A stretch of DNA of 64,000 nucleotides, from positions 79,666-143,665 of the forward strand of contig NZ_JAJQJH010000009.1 of the NCBI RefSeq assembly GCF_029544075.1. Direction: 5' to 3'. Below the pieces are notes generated by a model, which saw only the letters and a list, made by a program, of their open reading frames with translations, had not been told where the DNA came from and searched no databases. Below are positions 16,926 to 26,270 of the stretch, in pieces. The DNA comes from Chromohalobacter canadensis (GTDB lineage: Bacteria > Pseudomonadota > Gammaproteobacteria > Pseudomonadales > Halomonadaceae). The translations under genes and the position numbers were made by a program. Every line of letters starts with the position of its first letter. The first letter of the stretch is position 1.

Positions 16926-17488
16926 TTGTTCGTCTCGCTGGTCGCTTGCTGCGATTCGGGGCGCAGTAACGCTGTGATCAAGATCGCGCCGATGACCAGC
17001 CCCGGGTGCACATCGAGCCAGTAGATCAGCCCACCGGCGATGGCCCCCATCACCAGCGTCACAAGCCAGCCAAGGCTGGCCCGCGACTTGGTGAAAAAAT
17101 CCCAGGTCAACTTGGCCATCATCACCATGACGACGGGGACCACGCCCTGGCCCATGCCCTGCACCCAGCGCTGGTCGCCGTGACGGGCGTAGAGTCCGAG
17201 TAGCGCGATCATTGCAATGATTATTGGCCCGATCACCGCGACTACGGCGTTGAGTGCGCCCAGCACGCCGCCGACCCGGTAGCCGATATAACCGGCCATC
17301 TTGGTGGCGATTGGCCCGGGCAGTGTATTGCCTATCGCCAGCACGTCGGCGAATGCCTCGTCGTCCATCCAAGCGTGGCGTTTAACCACCTCCTGATGAA
17401 CGAGCGGGATCATCGACGGGCCGCCGCCGAAACCGAACAGTCCGATGCGCAGGAAGGCCATGAATAGCTGGGCTTGAGTACGCAGCAT
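16922..17488 (-). CDS. Short CHR-family transporter subunit (first of pair)
   Basis: The ATG at 17488 starts MLRTQAQLFMAFLRIGLFGFGGGPSMIP, giving 188 residues; the frame upstream is a shadow of the GGT gene. The motif FGFGGGPSMIPLVHQEVV and NTLPGPIATKMAGYIGYRVGG are the family signatures and repeat almost exactly in the downstream partner, which is consistent with two antiparallel halves. It starts only two bases after the end of the GGT-family gene and overlaps the next gene by ATGA, so this is a tightly packed operon. The transported anion is unknown. Confidence 0.9.
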   Translation of the reverse strand: MLRTQAQLFMAFLRIGLFGFGGGPSMIPLVHQEVVKRHAWMDDEAFADVLAIGNTLPGPIATKMAGYIGYRVGGVLGALNAVVAVIGPIIIAMIALLGLYARHGDQRWVQGMGQGVVPVVMVMMAKLTWDFFTKSRASLGWLVTLVMGAIAGGLIYWLDVHPGLVIGAILITALLRPESQQATSETNK

Positions 17489-17490
17489 GA

Positions 17491-19125
17491 TCACAGCACC
17501 GCGATGCTGGAGTCGGTGCGCGGCTCGGTGCCGCCGCAGTAGATGCCGCTGTCCGGGTCGCGGATGATCATCTGCCCGCGACCGAAGCCGCGCGGGTCGT
17601 GATCGACGCGCATGTCGTGGCCGCGCTCGGCCATCGCCCGTACCAGCGGCGCCGGGTAGCCGTGCTCGATGCCGATGCGCCTGCCGCCCATCCACTGCCA
17701 GCGCGGTGCGTCGAGCGCGGCCTGCGGGTTGAGGCCGAAGTCGATCAGGTTCATCACCACCTGGACGTGGCCCTGGGGCTGCATGAAGCCGCCCATCACG
17801 CCGAACGGCCCGAGCGGCGTGCCGTCGTCGCGGGTCAAAAAGCCGGGAATGATGGTGTGGAAGGTCTTCTTGCCCGGCGCGAGCACGTTGTCGTGGTTCG
17901 GGTCGAGGCTGAAGTTGTGGCCGCGGTTCTGCAGCGCGATGCCGGTACCCGGCACCACTACACCGGAGCCGAAGCCGTGGTAGTTGCTCTGTATGAACGA
18001 GACCATATTGCCGTCGCTGTCGGCGGTCGCCAGGTAGACGGTGCCGCCGGCCTGCGGGGTGCCTGGGGTCGGGTCCAGCGCCGATTCACCAATCAGTGCG
18101 CGGCGCTCTCGCGTATAGGCGTCGCCGAGTAGCGATTCGACGCTATGGGTCATGTGCTCGGGTTGGGTGATATAGGCCTGCCCATCGCTGAAGGCCAGCT
18201 TCATCGCCTCGAGTTGGCGGTGCATTACTTCGGGATTGTCGCGGCTGTCGATCTTGAAGCCCTCGAGTATGCGCAGCGCCATCAGCGCGACCAGCCCCTG
18301 GCCGTTGGGCGGAATCTCCCAGACTTTATGACCACGGTAGTCTGCCGCGATCGGCTTGACCCATTCCGGCTGATAACCGGCAAGATCTTCTGCACGCAGA
18401 TAGCCACCGGTCTCGCGGGAGAAGGCGTCGATGCGCTCGGCCAGCTCGCCGCGATAAAAACTCTCGCTGTGGCTTGCGGCGATGGCTTCCAGGGTTTTCG
18501 CCTGCTCCTCGCAGCGGTGCCACTCGCCGGCGCGCGGGGCATGCCCGGTCGGCGCGAAGGTCTCGAACCAGCCTGAGGTAGCGGTATCCGTTAGATGTTT
18601 GCGGAAGGTCTCCTCGGCGCGTTGCCAGAGACTGGCGATGACCGGCGAGACTGGAAAGCCCTCTCGGGCTAGGCGGATCGCCGGGGCGAGCAGCGCCTGA
18701 AAATCGAGCTTGCCGAAGCGCTGCGATAGTTCGGCCCATGCGGCGGGAATGCCGGGCACAGTCACCGGCGTCCATCCGTAAAGCGGCATGGACTCGAATC
18801 CGGCCTCGGCGACCGCCTGTGGGGTCAATGCGGCGGGGGCGGTGCCGCTGGCGTTTAGACCGTGAAGTTCCCCGTTGCCTGCATTGTCGTCGGCTATCCA
18901 GACCAGCGCGAAAGCGTCACCGCCGATCCCGCAACCGGTGGGTTCGACCACGGTGAGCGCCGCTGCGGTGGCGATGGCGGCGTCCACTGCGTTGCCGCCC
19001 TGAGCGAGAATGTCACGGCCAACCTGGCTGGCTTGTGGTTGGGACGCGGCGACCATTCCGTGTTTGGCATAGGTAGCGCTGCGCTGGGAAGTGTAGGGCG
19101 TTGCCTGGGAAAAGGGCGTCAACAT
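17491..19125 (-). CDS. Cytoplasmic gamma-glutamyltransferase-family hydrolase (YwrD/HpxW type)
   Basis: The 544-residue Ntn-hydrolase has the GGT pattern: KHGMVAASQPQASQVGRDIL, GGNAVDAAIATAAALTVVEPTGCGIGGDAF, PPNGQGLVALMALRIL, and the autoprocessing Thr362 in QAGGTVYLATADSDGN that becomes the N-terminus of the small subunit. There is no signal peptide, unlike periplasmic GGTs such as E. coli Ggt. This matches the YwrD/HpxW branch, whose HpxW member is an oxamate amidohydrolase. With a carboxylate importer in the same operon, the enzyme probably splits an imported amide or gamma-glutamyl acid in the cytoplasm. Family certain, substrate open. Confidence 0.92.
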   Translation of the reverse strand: MLTPFSQATPYTSQRSATYAKHGMVAASQPQASQVGRDILAQGGNAVDAAIATAAALTVVEPTGCGIGGDAFALVWIADDNAGNGELHGLNASGTAPAALTPQAVAEAGFESMPLYGWTPVTVPGIPAAWAELSQRFGKLDFQALLAPAIRLAREGFPVSPVIASLWQRAEETFRKHLTDTATSGWFETFAPTGHAPRAGEWHRCEEQAKTLEAIAASHSESFYRGELAERIDAFSRETGGYLRAEDLAGYQPEWVKPIAADYRGHKVWEIPPNGQGLVALMALRILEGFKIDSRDNPEVMHRQLEAMKLAFSDGQAYITQPEHMTHSVESLLGDAYTRERRALIGESALDPTPGTPQAGGTVYLATADSDGNMVSFIQSNYHGFGSGVVVPGTGIALQNRGHNFSLDPNHDNVLAPGKKTFHTIIPGFLTRDDGTPLGPFGVMGGFMQPQGHVQVVMNLIDFGLNPQAALDAPRWQWMGGRRIGIEHGYPAPLVRAMAERGHDMRVDHDPRGFGRGQMIIRDPDSGIYCGGTEPRTDSSIAVL

Positions 19126-19152
19126 GCCGTCTCCGATCGATTGTTATGTTAT

Positions 19153-19182
19153 AAATCGTTTTGAATTAAAAAATCGATTTTG
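19153..19182. promoter_or_regulatory. Candidate GntR operator between GGT operon and its regulator
   Basis: AAATCGTTTTG (19153-19163) recurs 18 bases later as AAATCGATTTTG (19171-19182), and the second copy sits in a perfect 12-base palindrome AAAATCGATTTT (19170-19181). The AT-rich element lies in the 201-base gap between the divergent GGT-family gene and the gntR gene, the expected place for autoregulation and operon control. No binding evidence exists. Confidence 0.5.
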
Positions 19183-19326
19183 TTGAGATGACTATGGCGC
19201 GCAATTTAATTAACGTCAATATGGGATTTTGGCAAAGGGCTTACTGCACTGAGGCAAATCCTTGCTCGCCGAACGGAAACACATATCGCCAGCCATTACC
19301 TTTGAACTTGATAAGAGAACCACGCC

Positions 19327-20010
19327 ATGACCGCATCGCCATCGACTAGTCGCGACATGGCCTCGAGCCGAATCTTCGAGACACTCAAGCAGGACTTGAT
19401 TCGCGGACGTTTCGCGGCGGGTGAGAAGCTCGCCATCAGCGCCCTCAAGGACCATTACCGAGTGGGGCTCAGCCCGCTGCGTGAGGCTCTCAACCGACTG
19501 GCGGCCTACGGCCTGCTCGAGCAGGTCAACCAGCGGGGGTTTCGAGTCCCAGCAATGGAGCTTGAGGAGCTAGATGACATCGCGGGGCTGCGCGCTCAGC
19601 TTGAATGCATGGCGTTGACGCAGGCTTTTCAGGCGGGAGATTCAGAATGGGAGTCACAGGTATTGGCGGCGCATCATCGGTTGCGCCGTGCCGACGAGCA
19701 TCCTGAGCAAGTGGAGGAATGGGAGCAAGCACACCTGCGCTTTCATCGGGCGTTGCTAGCGTCGTGTGGTTCGCACTGGTTGTTACGCTTCATCGAACAA
19801 TTACACGACCAGTTCGACCGCTACCGGCGCCTGGCGCCGCCCAATCCGGCGGTGCGGAAGGCGCTTGATCGCCAACATGGCGAGCTGGTCGAACTGGCAC
19901 TGAGTCGAGACATTCGCGCCGCGCGGGCATTGCTCGATGATCACATCCGGCTGTCTCACAGTGTTGCCCGCGGTTGTTGCGAGTCACCGGCATCCGACGA
20001 CGATACGTGA
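19327..20010 (+). CDS. GntR family regulator, FadR/FCD subfamily
   Basis: The 227-residue protein has an N-terminal winged helix (SRIFETLKQDLIRGRFAAGEKLAI through LSPLREALNRLAAYGLLEQVNQRGFRVP) and an all-helical FCD effector domain with the metal-binding histidine pattern (HLRFHRALL and later H in DDHIRLSH). FCD regulators usually respond to small carboxylates. It is transcribed divergently from the GGT/CHR/TTT operon, which it probably controls. The start ATG at 19327 is preceded by AAGAGAACC. Confidence 0.9.
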   Translation: MTASPSTSRDMASSRIFETLKQDLIRGRFAAGEKLAISALKDHYRVGLSPLREALNRLAAYGLLEQVNQRGFRVPAMELEELDDIAGLRAQLECMALTQAFQAGDSEWESQVLAAHHRLRRADEHPEQVEEWEQAHLRFHRALLASCGSHWLLRFIEQLHDQFDRYRRLAPPNPAVRKALDRQHGELVELALSRDIRAARALLDDHIRLSHSVARGCCESPASDDDT

Positions 20011-20052
20011 GCCGTCGGCGCCGATAGTACCACGACTCTCGATTGACGTGAC

Positions 20053-21408
20053 TTATGCCCCGCCTTGGGTGCCGTTACCGCGACCCCGTCCGCCACGACG
20101 GCGGCGCGGGCGATTTTCGCCGCCATTGCGATCGCGGGATGCATTGCTGTTGCGTGAGTCGTTACCGCCTGAGTTGCCACCGCGACGTTGGCCGTTGTCG
20201 CGTCCGTTACCGTTGCGCTGGCCTCCACCGTTGCCACCGCGCGGCGGGCTGGTGCCCTGGCCGCTGACGAGTGCTTCGCTGGGCTCGAAGCCGGCGATGG
20301 TTTGGCGTTCCAGCGTCTGGCGAATCAGCCGCTCGATTCCCGCGAGCTCCTTGCCTTCTTCGGGGCTGACCAGCGACACCGCGTGGCCGCTAGCACCTGC
20401 GCGTCCGGTACGTCCGATACGGTGGACGTAGTCCTCGGCGACATTGGGTAGCTCGAAGTTGACCACTTGCGGGAGCTGATCGATGTCGAGGCCGCGCGCG
20501 GCGATATCGGTTGCCACCAGTACACGAATATCGCCGCTCTTGAAGCCGTCGAGGGCCTTGGTGCGCGCATTCTGGCTCTTGTTGCCGTGAATCGCAGCCG
20601 CCTCGATACCGGCGTCTTCGAGCTGGCGACTCAGGCGGTTAGCGCCATGCTTGGTACGCATGAAGACCAGCACTTGCTGCCACTGATTCTCGTGGATCAA
20701 GTGTGTGAGCAGCGCCGGCTTGCGGGTCTTGTCCACCGGGTGAATCCACTGCGTGACCGTCTCGGCGGTCGTGTTACGCGGCGTGACCGAGATTTCCACA
20801 GGGTCGTTGACCATGCCCTTGGCAAGCGCACGGATCTCTTGCGAGAAAGTCGCCGAGAACATCAGGTTCTGACGCTTGGCGGGCAGGGTCTTGAGGATCC
20901 GGCGGATATCGTGAATGAAGCCCATGTCGAGCATGCGGTCGGCTTCGTCCATCACCAGTACTTCCAGCGCATCGAAACTGACGGCCTTCTGGCTATACAG
21001 ATCCAGCAGTCGACCCGGCGTTGCCACCAAGATATCGACCCCGCCGCGTAGCTTGGCGATCTGCGGGTTGACCTTCACCCCGCCGAAGACCACGGCGCTG
21101 CGCAGCGGCAGATGCTTGCCGTATGCCTCGATATTGGCGCCGATCTGGGCGGCCAGCTCGCGGGTCGGCGTGAGAATCAGCGCGCGCACTTGCTTGGCGG
21201 GCGCGCGCGTGCCGGTAGACAGGCGCTCGAGGATCGGTAGCGTGAAACCGGCGGTCTTGCCGGTGCCGGTCTGCGCGGCGGCCATGACGTCGCGTCCGTC
21301 GAGAACGGCGGGGATCGCCTTGGCTTGAATCGGTGAGGGTGTCTCGTAGCCTTGCTCGGCCACGGCATCCAGAATCGGAGCGGAAAGCCCCAAGGAGGTA
21401 AAGCTCAT
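20053..21408 (-). CDS. rhlE: DEAD-box ATP-dependent RNA helicase RhlE
   Basis: The 451-residue protein starts [22 protein letters not shown] with the Q-motif and has motif [10 protein letters not shown], Ia [42 protein letters not shown] and [12 protein letters not shown]. The C-terminal 80 residues are Arg/Gly/Asn-rich (repeats of GGN, RNG, GRG), a disordered RNA-binding tail typical of RhlE. It is cytoplasmic and linked in other bacteria to ribosome assembly and RNA turnover. It converges on the GntR gene with a 42-base gap. Confidence 0.95.
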   Translation of the reverse strand: MSFTSLGLSAPILDAVAEQGYETPSPIQAKAIPAVLDGRDVMAAAQTGTGKTAGFTLPILERLSTGTRAPAKQVRALILTPTRELAAQIGANIEAYGKHLPLRSAVVFGGVKVNPQIAKLRGGVDILVATPGRLLDLYSQKAVSFDALEVLVMDEADRMLDMGFIHDIRRILKTLPAKRQNLMFSATFSQEIRALAKGMVNDPVEISVTPRNTTAETVTQWIHPVDKTRKPALLTHLIHENQWQQVLVFMRTKHGANRLSRQLEDAGIEAAAIHGNKSQNARTKALDGFKSGDIRVLVATDIAARGLDIDQLPQVVNFELPNVAEDYVHRIGRTGRAGASGHAVSLVSPEEGKELAGIERLIRQTLERQTIAGFEPSEALVSGQGTSPPRGGNGGGQRNGNGRDNGQRRGGNSGGNDSRNSNASRDRNGGENRPRRRRGGRGRGNGTQGGA

Positions 21409-21518
21409 GAAGTCGTCTCGGTGGCTGCGAAGTGGGCCAGAGTAGGCGGGCAGCGGGCGTGCAGCTTACCGGATATGATCCAGGCATGCCACTTTAGGCG
21501 TATGAGCGCGGGCACTGT

Positions 21519-22448
21519 TCAGGTGGCGCCCAACACCCAGGCCCGAAATGCGCGCATGGGCTCAGTCAGGTGGCGATGTTGCGGGGTGAGCAGTGACAGG
21601 CACCCCCGGCTGGGCAGCGTATGCGGTAGAACCTGCACGAGGTTGCGCTGTGCCAGGTCCGCCTCGAGTAGGTGTTTCCAGCCCAGGGTGACGCCTTGCC
21701 CGGCCAGAGTGGCATTCATCAGCAATTGGAAGCTGTTGGCGCGCAGGCTGTGCTCCGGCGTGCGCCAGGCCAGGTTCTGGGCCTGATACCAGCCTTCCCA
21801 GGTTAGCCAGTCATGATAATGATCTTCGACGACCATCAACGTGTGACGAGCGAGCAGGTCATCGGCATCGCGGATGTCACCATGACGAGCCAGGTAGGCC
21901 GGGCTGCATACCGCGGCGACCTCTTCGTGGGCGAAGATCGCCTCGGCGTCGAGGCCGGTGGGGTCGACCTCGTGAGGAACGTGATAGTAGATGCCCAGAT
22001 CGAACTCGGCGAGGTCCAGGCGGTGAGGGTCCTCGACCGTCAGGATGCGGATCTCGATATGCGGATGCGCACGCTGGAAGTCGGGAAGCTGCCGCGCCAG
22101 CCAGATCGAGGCAATGGTGGGGCTGGAGGCCAACGTGAGCTGACGGTCGTCGCCGCGACGCCGCAGGCGCGCCGTTTCGTCGCGCAGGTCACGCAACAGG
22201 CGCTGCACCACGCGAAAGTAGTGTTCGCCGGCGGGCGTTAAACGTAGGCCTTCGTAATGACGTTCGAACAGTGGCCGGCCCAGGTCGTCCTCGAGCCGCT
22301 TGATCTGGCGGCTGACCGCGCTCTGGGTCAGGTGCAGTTCGCTGCCGGCCTGCGTGAAACTGGCATGCCGCGCGGCCGCCTCGAAGGCACGCAAGCACGC
22401 CAACGGCGGTAACGCATCACGGGAAGACATAGACGTATCCGGGGCCAT
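21519..22448 (-). CDS. LysR family regulator, GcvA-like
   Basis: ATG at 22448 (MAPDTSMSS) has GGGGT upstream and gives 309 residues; ATG at 22430 is also possible. The winged-helix domain reads PPLACLRAFEAAARHASFTQAGSELHLTQSAVSRQIKRLEDDLG, followed by a type 2 periplasmic-binding effector domain. It lies 35 bases downstream of the CocE-type hydrolase on the same strand, so it is probably the third gene of the BCCT-hydrolase-regulator operon rather than a divergent regulator. The GcvA-like branch often regulates amino-acid or amine catabolism. The effector is unknown. Confidence 0.9.
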   Translation of the reverse strand: MAPDTSMSSRDALPPLACLRAFEAAARHASFTQAGSELHLTQSAVSRQIKRLEDDLGRPLFERHYEGLRLTPAGEHYFRVVQRLLRDLRDETARLRRRGDDRQLTLASSPTIASIWLARQLPDFQRAHPHIEIRILTVEDPHRLDLAEFDLGIYYHVPHEVDPTGLDAEAIFAHEEVAAVCSPAYLARHGDIRDADDLLARHTLMVVEDHYHDWLTWEGWYQAQNLAWRTPEHSLRANSFQLLMNATLAGQGVTLGWKHLLEADLAQRNLVQVLPHTLPSRGCLSLLTPQHRHLTEPMRAFRAWVLGAT

Positions 22449-22483
22449 GAAACGACCCCGGAGCATAACATGCACGCCGCCGG

Positions 22484-24520
22484 TCAGATGGCCGTGCGTG
22501 GAATCTCGCGCTGCCACGACTTCTCACTGACCAGTGTCTCGCCCTCGTGGGCGATTTGCTCGGCGCTGAGGTAGAAGGTGTCTGCGTCGCAATGCAGGTG
22601 ATAGCGACTGGTCACCTCGACGGCGAACTGACCGTCGCCTTCATCGCGGCTGGCACGATAGACCCATTCGATATTGGCACGTGTCCGTGTGGCGTCGGTC
22701 GGGTGACTGCTGTAGACCTCTTTTGCTTTTTGCTCGACACGTAAGCCGTGATCTTCGAAGCGAATGTCGCCCATGTCGTCTTCCACGGTGACGGTCACCT
22801 CGCCACTGCCGACGTCTTCGCTGAGAGTGCGCTTGGGTTGTCCGCCGCGAAGCGTTTCGACGCGACACGGCGCGGCGCTCTCCGGTGCTTCGAATGGCAT
22901 CGAGATGTAAGCCGCTTTTGAACATGGCAGCTCGAGTGTCGGCATGCCCGACTGAAGCGTCAGGTCAGCGCGCTTTTGGGGCGACCACACAAGCGGAAAA
23001 CTGGCGCTGGAGAGCGCCACGCGCAGGCGGTGTCCTGGGGGCAGGCGGTAGCCGATTAGGTCCAGTGGCAGGCGTATATCCATCGGCTCGCCGGGGACCG
23101 GCGGCGTGAGCGTGCCGGGATCGTCGCGCAGATTGAGATTGAGCGTGGCGTAGGTGATCAACGCGCTCTCGCCGCTCGGCGCTACGTCACAAAGGCGCAC
23201 GTGGAACTGACCGCAATCCTCGGCACTGGCGAGCGTCACCCTCACCGTCGGCTGGCCGAGAATGTCGAGCCCTTCGATGTAGGGCGCCGAGTCGAAGGTC
23301 AACGACAGGCCGTCGTCGCGACGCTGGTCGGGGGGAAAGTCGGCGCCAAACCATAGCGGAATGTACTCGCCCTGCAGCGAGCCTGTGGTCAGCGGGGAGG
23401 CGATTTGTCGATCATTGCTCAACCGACCCTTGCTCCCCAGGCCGTAATCGCCGAGTACCAGAGACTGCATCTCGACCTCGTCGCTGGGCGCTGGCCAGGC
23501 TGAGGTCCGCACCCACTTCCCCGGGCGTTCGAGGTAATTCGGTGCGGGCGGCACGCCATCCTGCAGATAGAAGGTGCACGCGGGCTCGTCCATGATGCCG
23601 GTGTCGGTATCCTTGAGCCAGTAGTCCCACCAGCGCAGCGCCTCCTGCAGAAAGCCGATGGCCGGGTCGGGGATCGCAAAGTGCGGGTACTTGTGCATCC
23701 ACGGCCCGATCAGCGCCTTCTTGGGGCACGACAGGTGCTCCATCATTCGCGGAATGGCATCGATGTACGAATCCGCCCAGCCGCTGACCATATAGACAGC
23801 CGCTTCGATGCCGCCTAGCGCTTGGTGATAGCCCTCGCAGATCGAACCATGTTTCCAGTAGTCGTCACGATGCTGATGCTCGAGCCAGGTTTCCGCCAGC
23901 AGCGGCATGTTGTCGAGGCGATGCTTCCACATCTCGCGCCATCGATCGCCGACCAGCGCCGGATCGGGCACGGCGGCGGAGAAGCTCAGCATGGTCGCCG
24001 CCCAGCCGAGGTTCTCGAGCAGCATGTTGCCGCCCTTGTAATGGATGTCGTCGGCGTAGCGGTCGTCGGTGGAGCACAGCGTGATGATCGCCTTGAGCGG
24101 TTCGGGGCGCAGCGCGGCGAGTTGCAGGCTATTGAAGCCGCCCCAGGAGATGCCCATCATGCCGAGCTTGCCGTCGCACCAGGGTTGATCGGTAATCCAA
24201 TCGATCACCTCCAGCGCATCACGTTGCTCTTGCGGGGCATATTCGTCTTCCATCAACCCGTCGGACTCGCCGTTGCCGCGCATATCGACCCGAATGCAGG
24301 CGTAACCGTGGCCGGCGAAGTAGGGGTGAGTCAGCTCGTCGCGCACCGCCGTGCCGTCGCGTTTGCGATAGGGCAGGTATTCGAGGATCGCCGGCACTGG
24401 CTTCGACTCGGCATCCTCGGGCAACCAGATACGGGCCGCTAGCCGCGTGCCATCGGCGAGCACGATCCATTGGTTCTCGATCTCGCGCACGCGGTGTGGA
24501 AAGTCGTGCTTGATGTTCAT
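22484..24520 (-). CDS. CocE/NonD family hydrolase (X-Pro dipeptidyl-peptidase S15)
   Basis: The 678-residue protein has the S15 alpha/beta-hydrolase domain with nucleophile Ser125 in MMGISWGGFNS, an Asp candidate in SGWADSYIDA and His in IGPWMHKYPH, followed by the C-terminal jelly-roll domain (XPP C-terminal: FDSAPYIEGLDILGQPTVRVTL and PPGHRLRVALSS). No signal peptide is present, so it is cytoplasmic. Family members hydrolyse esters or amides, including cocaine esterase, alpha-amino acid ester hydrolase and X-Pro peptidase. Its start overlaps the stop of the BCCT transporter by four bases, which suggests that it acts on the imported compound. Confidence 0.92.
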   Translation of the reverse strand: MNIKHDFPHRVREIENQWIVLADGTRLAARIWLPEDAESKPVPAILEYLPYRKRDGTAVRDELTHPYFAGHGYACIRVDMRGNGESDGLMEDEYAPQEQRDALEVIDWITDQPWCDGKLGMMGISWGGFNSLQLAALRPEPLKAIITLCSTDDRYADDIHYKGGNMLLENLGWAATMLSFSAAVPDPALVGDRWREMWKHRLDNMPLLAETWLEHQHRDDYWKHGSICEGYHQALGGIEAAVYMVSGWADSYIDAIPRMMEHLSCPKKALIGPWMHKYPHFAIPDPAIGFLQEALRWWDYWLKDTDTGIMDEPACTFYLQDGVPPAPNYLERPGKWVRTSAWPAPSDEVEMQSLVLGDYGLGSKGRLSNDRQIASPLTTGSLQGEYIPLWFGADFPPDQRRDDGLSLTFDSAPYIEGLDILGQPTVRVTLASAEDCGQFHVRLCDVAPSGESALITYATLNLNLRDDPGTLTPPVPGEPMDIRLPLDLIGYRLPPGHRLRVALSSASFPLVWSPQKRADLTLQSGMPTLELPCSKAAYISMPFEAPESAAPCRVETLRGGQPKRTLSEDVGSGEVTVTVEDDMGDIRFEDHGLRVEQKAKEVYSSHPTDATRTRANIEWVYRASRDEGDGQFAVEVTSRYHLHCDADTFYLSAEQIAHEGETLVSEKSWQREIPRTAI

Positions 24521-26067
24521 GCGTCGTCCTTGGAAGCGTGAGAAGAGTGAGGCGGTGTCGCGAGGCGCTCAGGATGTTTCAACCAGCGCCACAGCGAGCC
24601 CGTGGCGAGCAGCACGATGATCAGCGCCGGCAGGCCGCCGAGATTGGAGAGCATCTTGATGCCGTCGATGCCCACGAAGCTGACCATGACCCAGGACACG
24701 ATGCCGACGATGACGCCCCACAGGACTTTCATCGACACGCCAGTGTTGAGGTCCGAGTCGGCGGTCAGACCGCGTGTGCAAAGATTGCCGATGGCATCGG
24801 TCTGCGAGTCCGCCGCCGTGACGTAGGAGATGTAGGCAATGAACAGCAGCAAGGGAATCCAGACATCGGCGAAAGGCATCTGTCGAAACAGCTCGTAGAG
24901 CACGTTTTCCACGCCGCGGTCATTAAGAATGGCATGCAGGTCGACACCGGTGTGGGCCTGAAAGTAAAGCGCCGCGCCGGAGAAGATGATGACCCAAGCG
25001 GAGGCGAAAAGGGCTGGATAAAACAGATTGACGCGCAGAAACTCGCGTACCGTGTAGCCGCGTGAAATCTTGCCCAGGAACAGCGCCGCCATGGGCGCCC
25101 AGGCGAACCATACCGCCCAGTAGAAGATCGACCACCACTGTGGCCACTGGTCCTCGCCGGCGGCGCCGGTGAACAGGCTCTTGGTGAAGAAGTTGTCGAG
25201 ATAGACGCCGAAGGACTCCACGCCCAGCGAGAGCATGAAGCTCGTCGGCCCCACCACGAAGATGAACACGCCCAGAATCAACAGCAATATAGCGTTCAGC
25301 GACGATAGCCGCGCGATGCCTTTCTGCAGGCCGCTAGCCGCCGAAATGACGAAGGTCACCACGATCAGGGCAATGACCACGCCCAGGCGCAGGGGGCTGG
25401 CCTCGCCGCCCAGGTACTGGCCTGCGCCGCCGGCCAGCGTCAGCGCGCCGGTGCCCAGCGACGAGGCCATGCCGGCCACCAGGGCGTAGAGCGAGACGGC
25501 GTCGATCAAGCCGCCGAAACGCTTGACCTTGGGCCCGAATACCGGCTCCAGCATGCTCGAGATCGAGAAGCGCAAACGCAGGTTATAAAACGCCAGCGCG
25601 AAGATCAGCGCCGGCACGGCGTAGATGGCGTAGGGCGTGAACGACCAGTGCAGGAACATGGTCGACATCGCGAACAGCATGGCATCGCTGGAACCGGCTT
25701 CCAGACCCAGTGATTCGGGCGGCCCCATGAAGTGATAAAGCGGCTCGGCGGTGGTCCAGAACAACACCCCCACGGCCAGGGTGGTGCACAAGGTGATCGA
25801 GAACCAGCGCAGCCGCGACAGCATGGGCGTTGCCTGCTCACCGCCGATGCGTAGTTTACCCAGTGGCGAGAAATAGACGATGACGGCCAACACCAGCAGG
25901 TACAGGCTGCCCAGGCTGAAGAGCCACGCAAAGTTATCCAGAATGGCATCGTTTAGCGCGCTGGCGGTCGCCAGGAAGGCATCGAGATTGACGTAGCTGG
26001 CGATTACCGCTGCCAGCAATACCAGGAAGGTTGGCCAGAAAACCAAGGGCCGTAGCGATGTTTGCAT
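24517..26067 (-). CDS. BCCT family quaternary-amine transporter
   Basis: From ATG 26067 (GGAG eight bases upstream) the protein has 516 residues and 12 predicted membrane helices. BCCT hallmarks include VLFWTTAEPLYHFMGPP, the Trp-rich HWSFTPYAIYAVPALIFAL and WWSIFYWAVWFAWAPMAALFLGKISRGYTVREF. The family carries betaine, choline, carnitine or related zwitterions with Na+ or H+. The C-terminal tail is short and lacks the long osmosensing extension of BetP. The ATGA overlap with a hydrolase gene points to uptake for catabolism rather than pure osmoprotection. Substrate unknown. Confidence 0.93.
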   Translation of the reverse strand: MQTSLRPLVFWPTFLVLLAAVIASYVNLDAFLATASALNDAILDNFAWLFSLGSLYLLVLAVIVYFSPLGKLRIGGEQATPMLSRLRWFSITLCTTLAVGVLFWTTAEPLYHFMGPPESLGLEAGSSDAMLFAMSTMFLHWSFTPYAIYAVPALIFALAFYNLRLRFSISSMLEPVFGPKVKRFGGLIDAVSLYALVAGMASSLGTGALTLAGGAGQYLGGEASPLRLGVVIALIVVTFVISAASGLQKGIARLSSLNAILLLILGVFIFVVGPTSFMLSLGVESFGVYLDNFFTKSLFTGAAGEDQWPQWWSIFYWAVWFAWAPMAALFLGKISRGYTVREFLRVNLFYPALFASAWVIIFSGAALYFQAHTGVDLHAILNDRGVENVLYELFRQMPFADVWIPLLLFIAYISYVTAADSQTDAIGNLCTRGLTADSDLNTGVSMKVLWGVIVGIVSWVMVSFVGIDGIKMLSNLGGLPALIIVLLATGSLWRWLKHPERLATPPHSSHASKDDA

Positions 26068-26270
26068 CACCCAGTCTCCGTTTGTCGTTATCGTGTGGCG
26101 CCATGCGCCGATAGCATGGCATGCCACTCTACCGACACACGGTGCGCTACGCTCAAACGCTACTTGGTAATGGGGGTATGCGTGCGACGCATGGCATACG
26201 CGCCATGGCGACGTGCGATGACGCGTTCGTTAGCATGACCGCATCGAATCATTACGCGAGAAGCGCCGCC

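Noticed and set aside
16395..17488. Chromate resistance operon
   Set aside because: The CHR pair has no ChrB regulator or other resistance gene and sits inside a GGT-family/TTT operon; family membership alone does not show chromate efflux.
26178..26192. Inverted repeat ATGCGT-GCG-ACGCAT upstream of the DUF3820 gene
   Set aside because: The arms are only six bases, CpG-rich and common by chance at this base composition.
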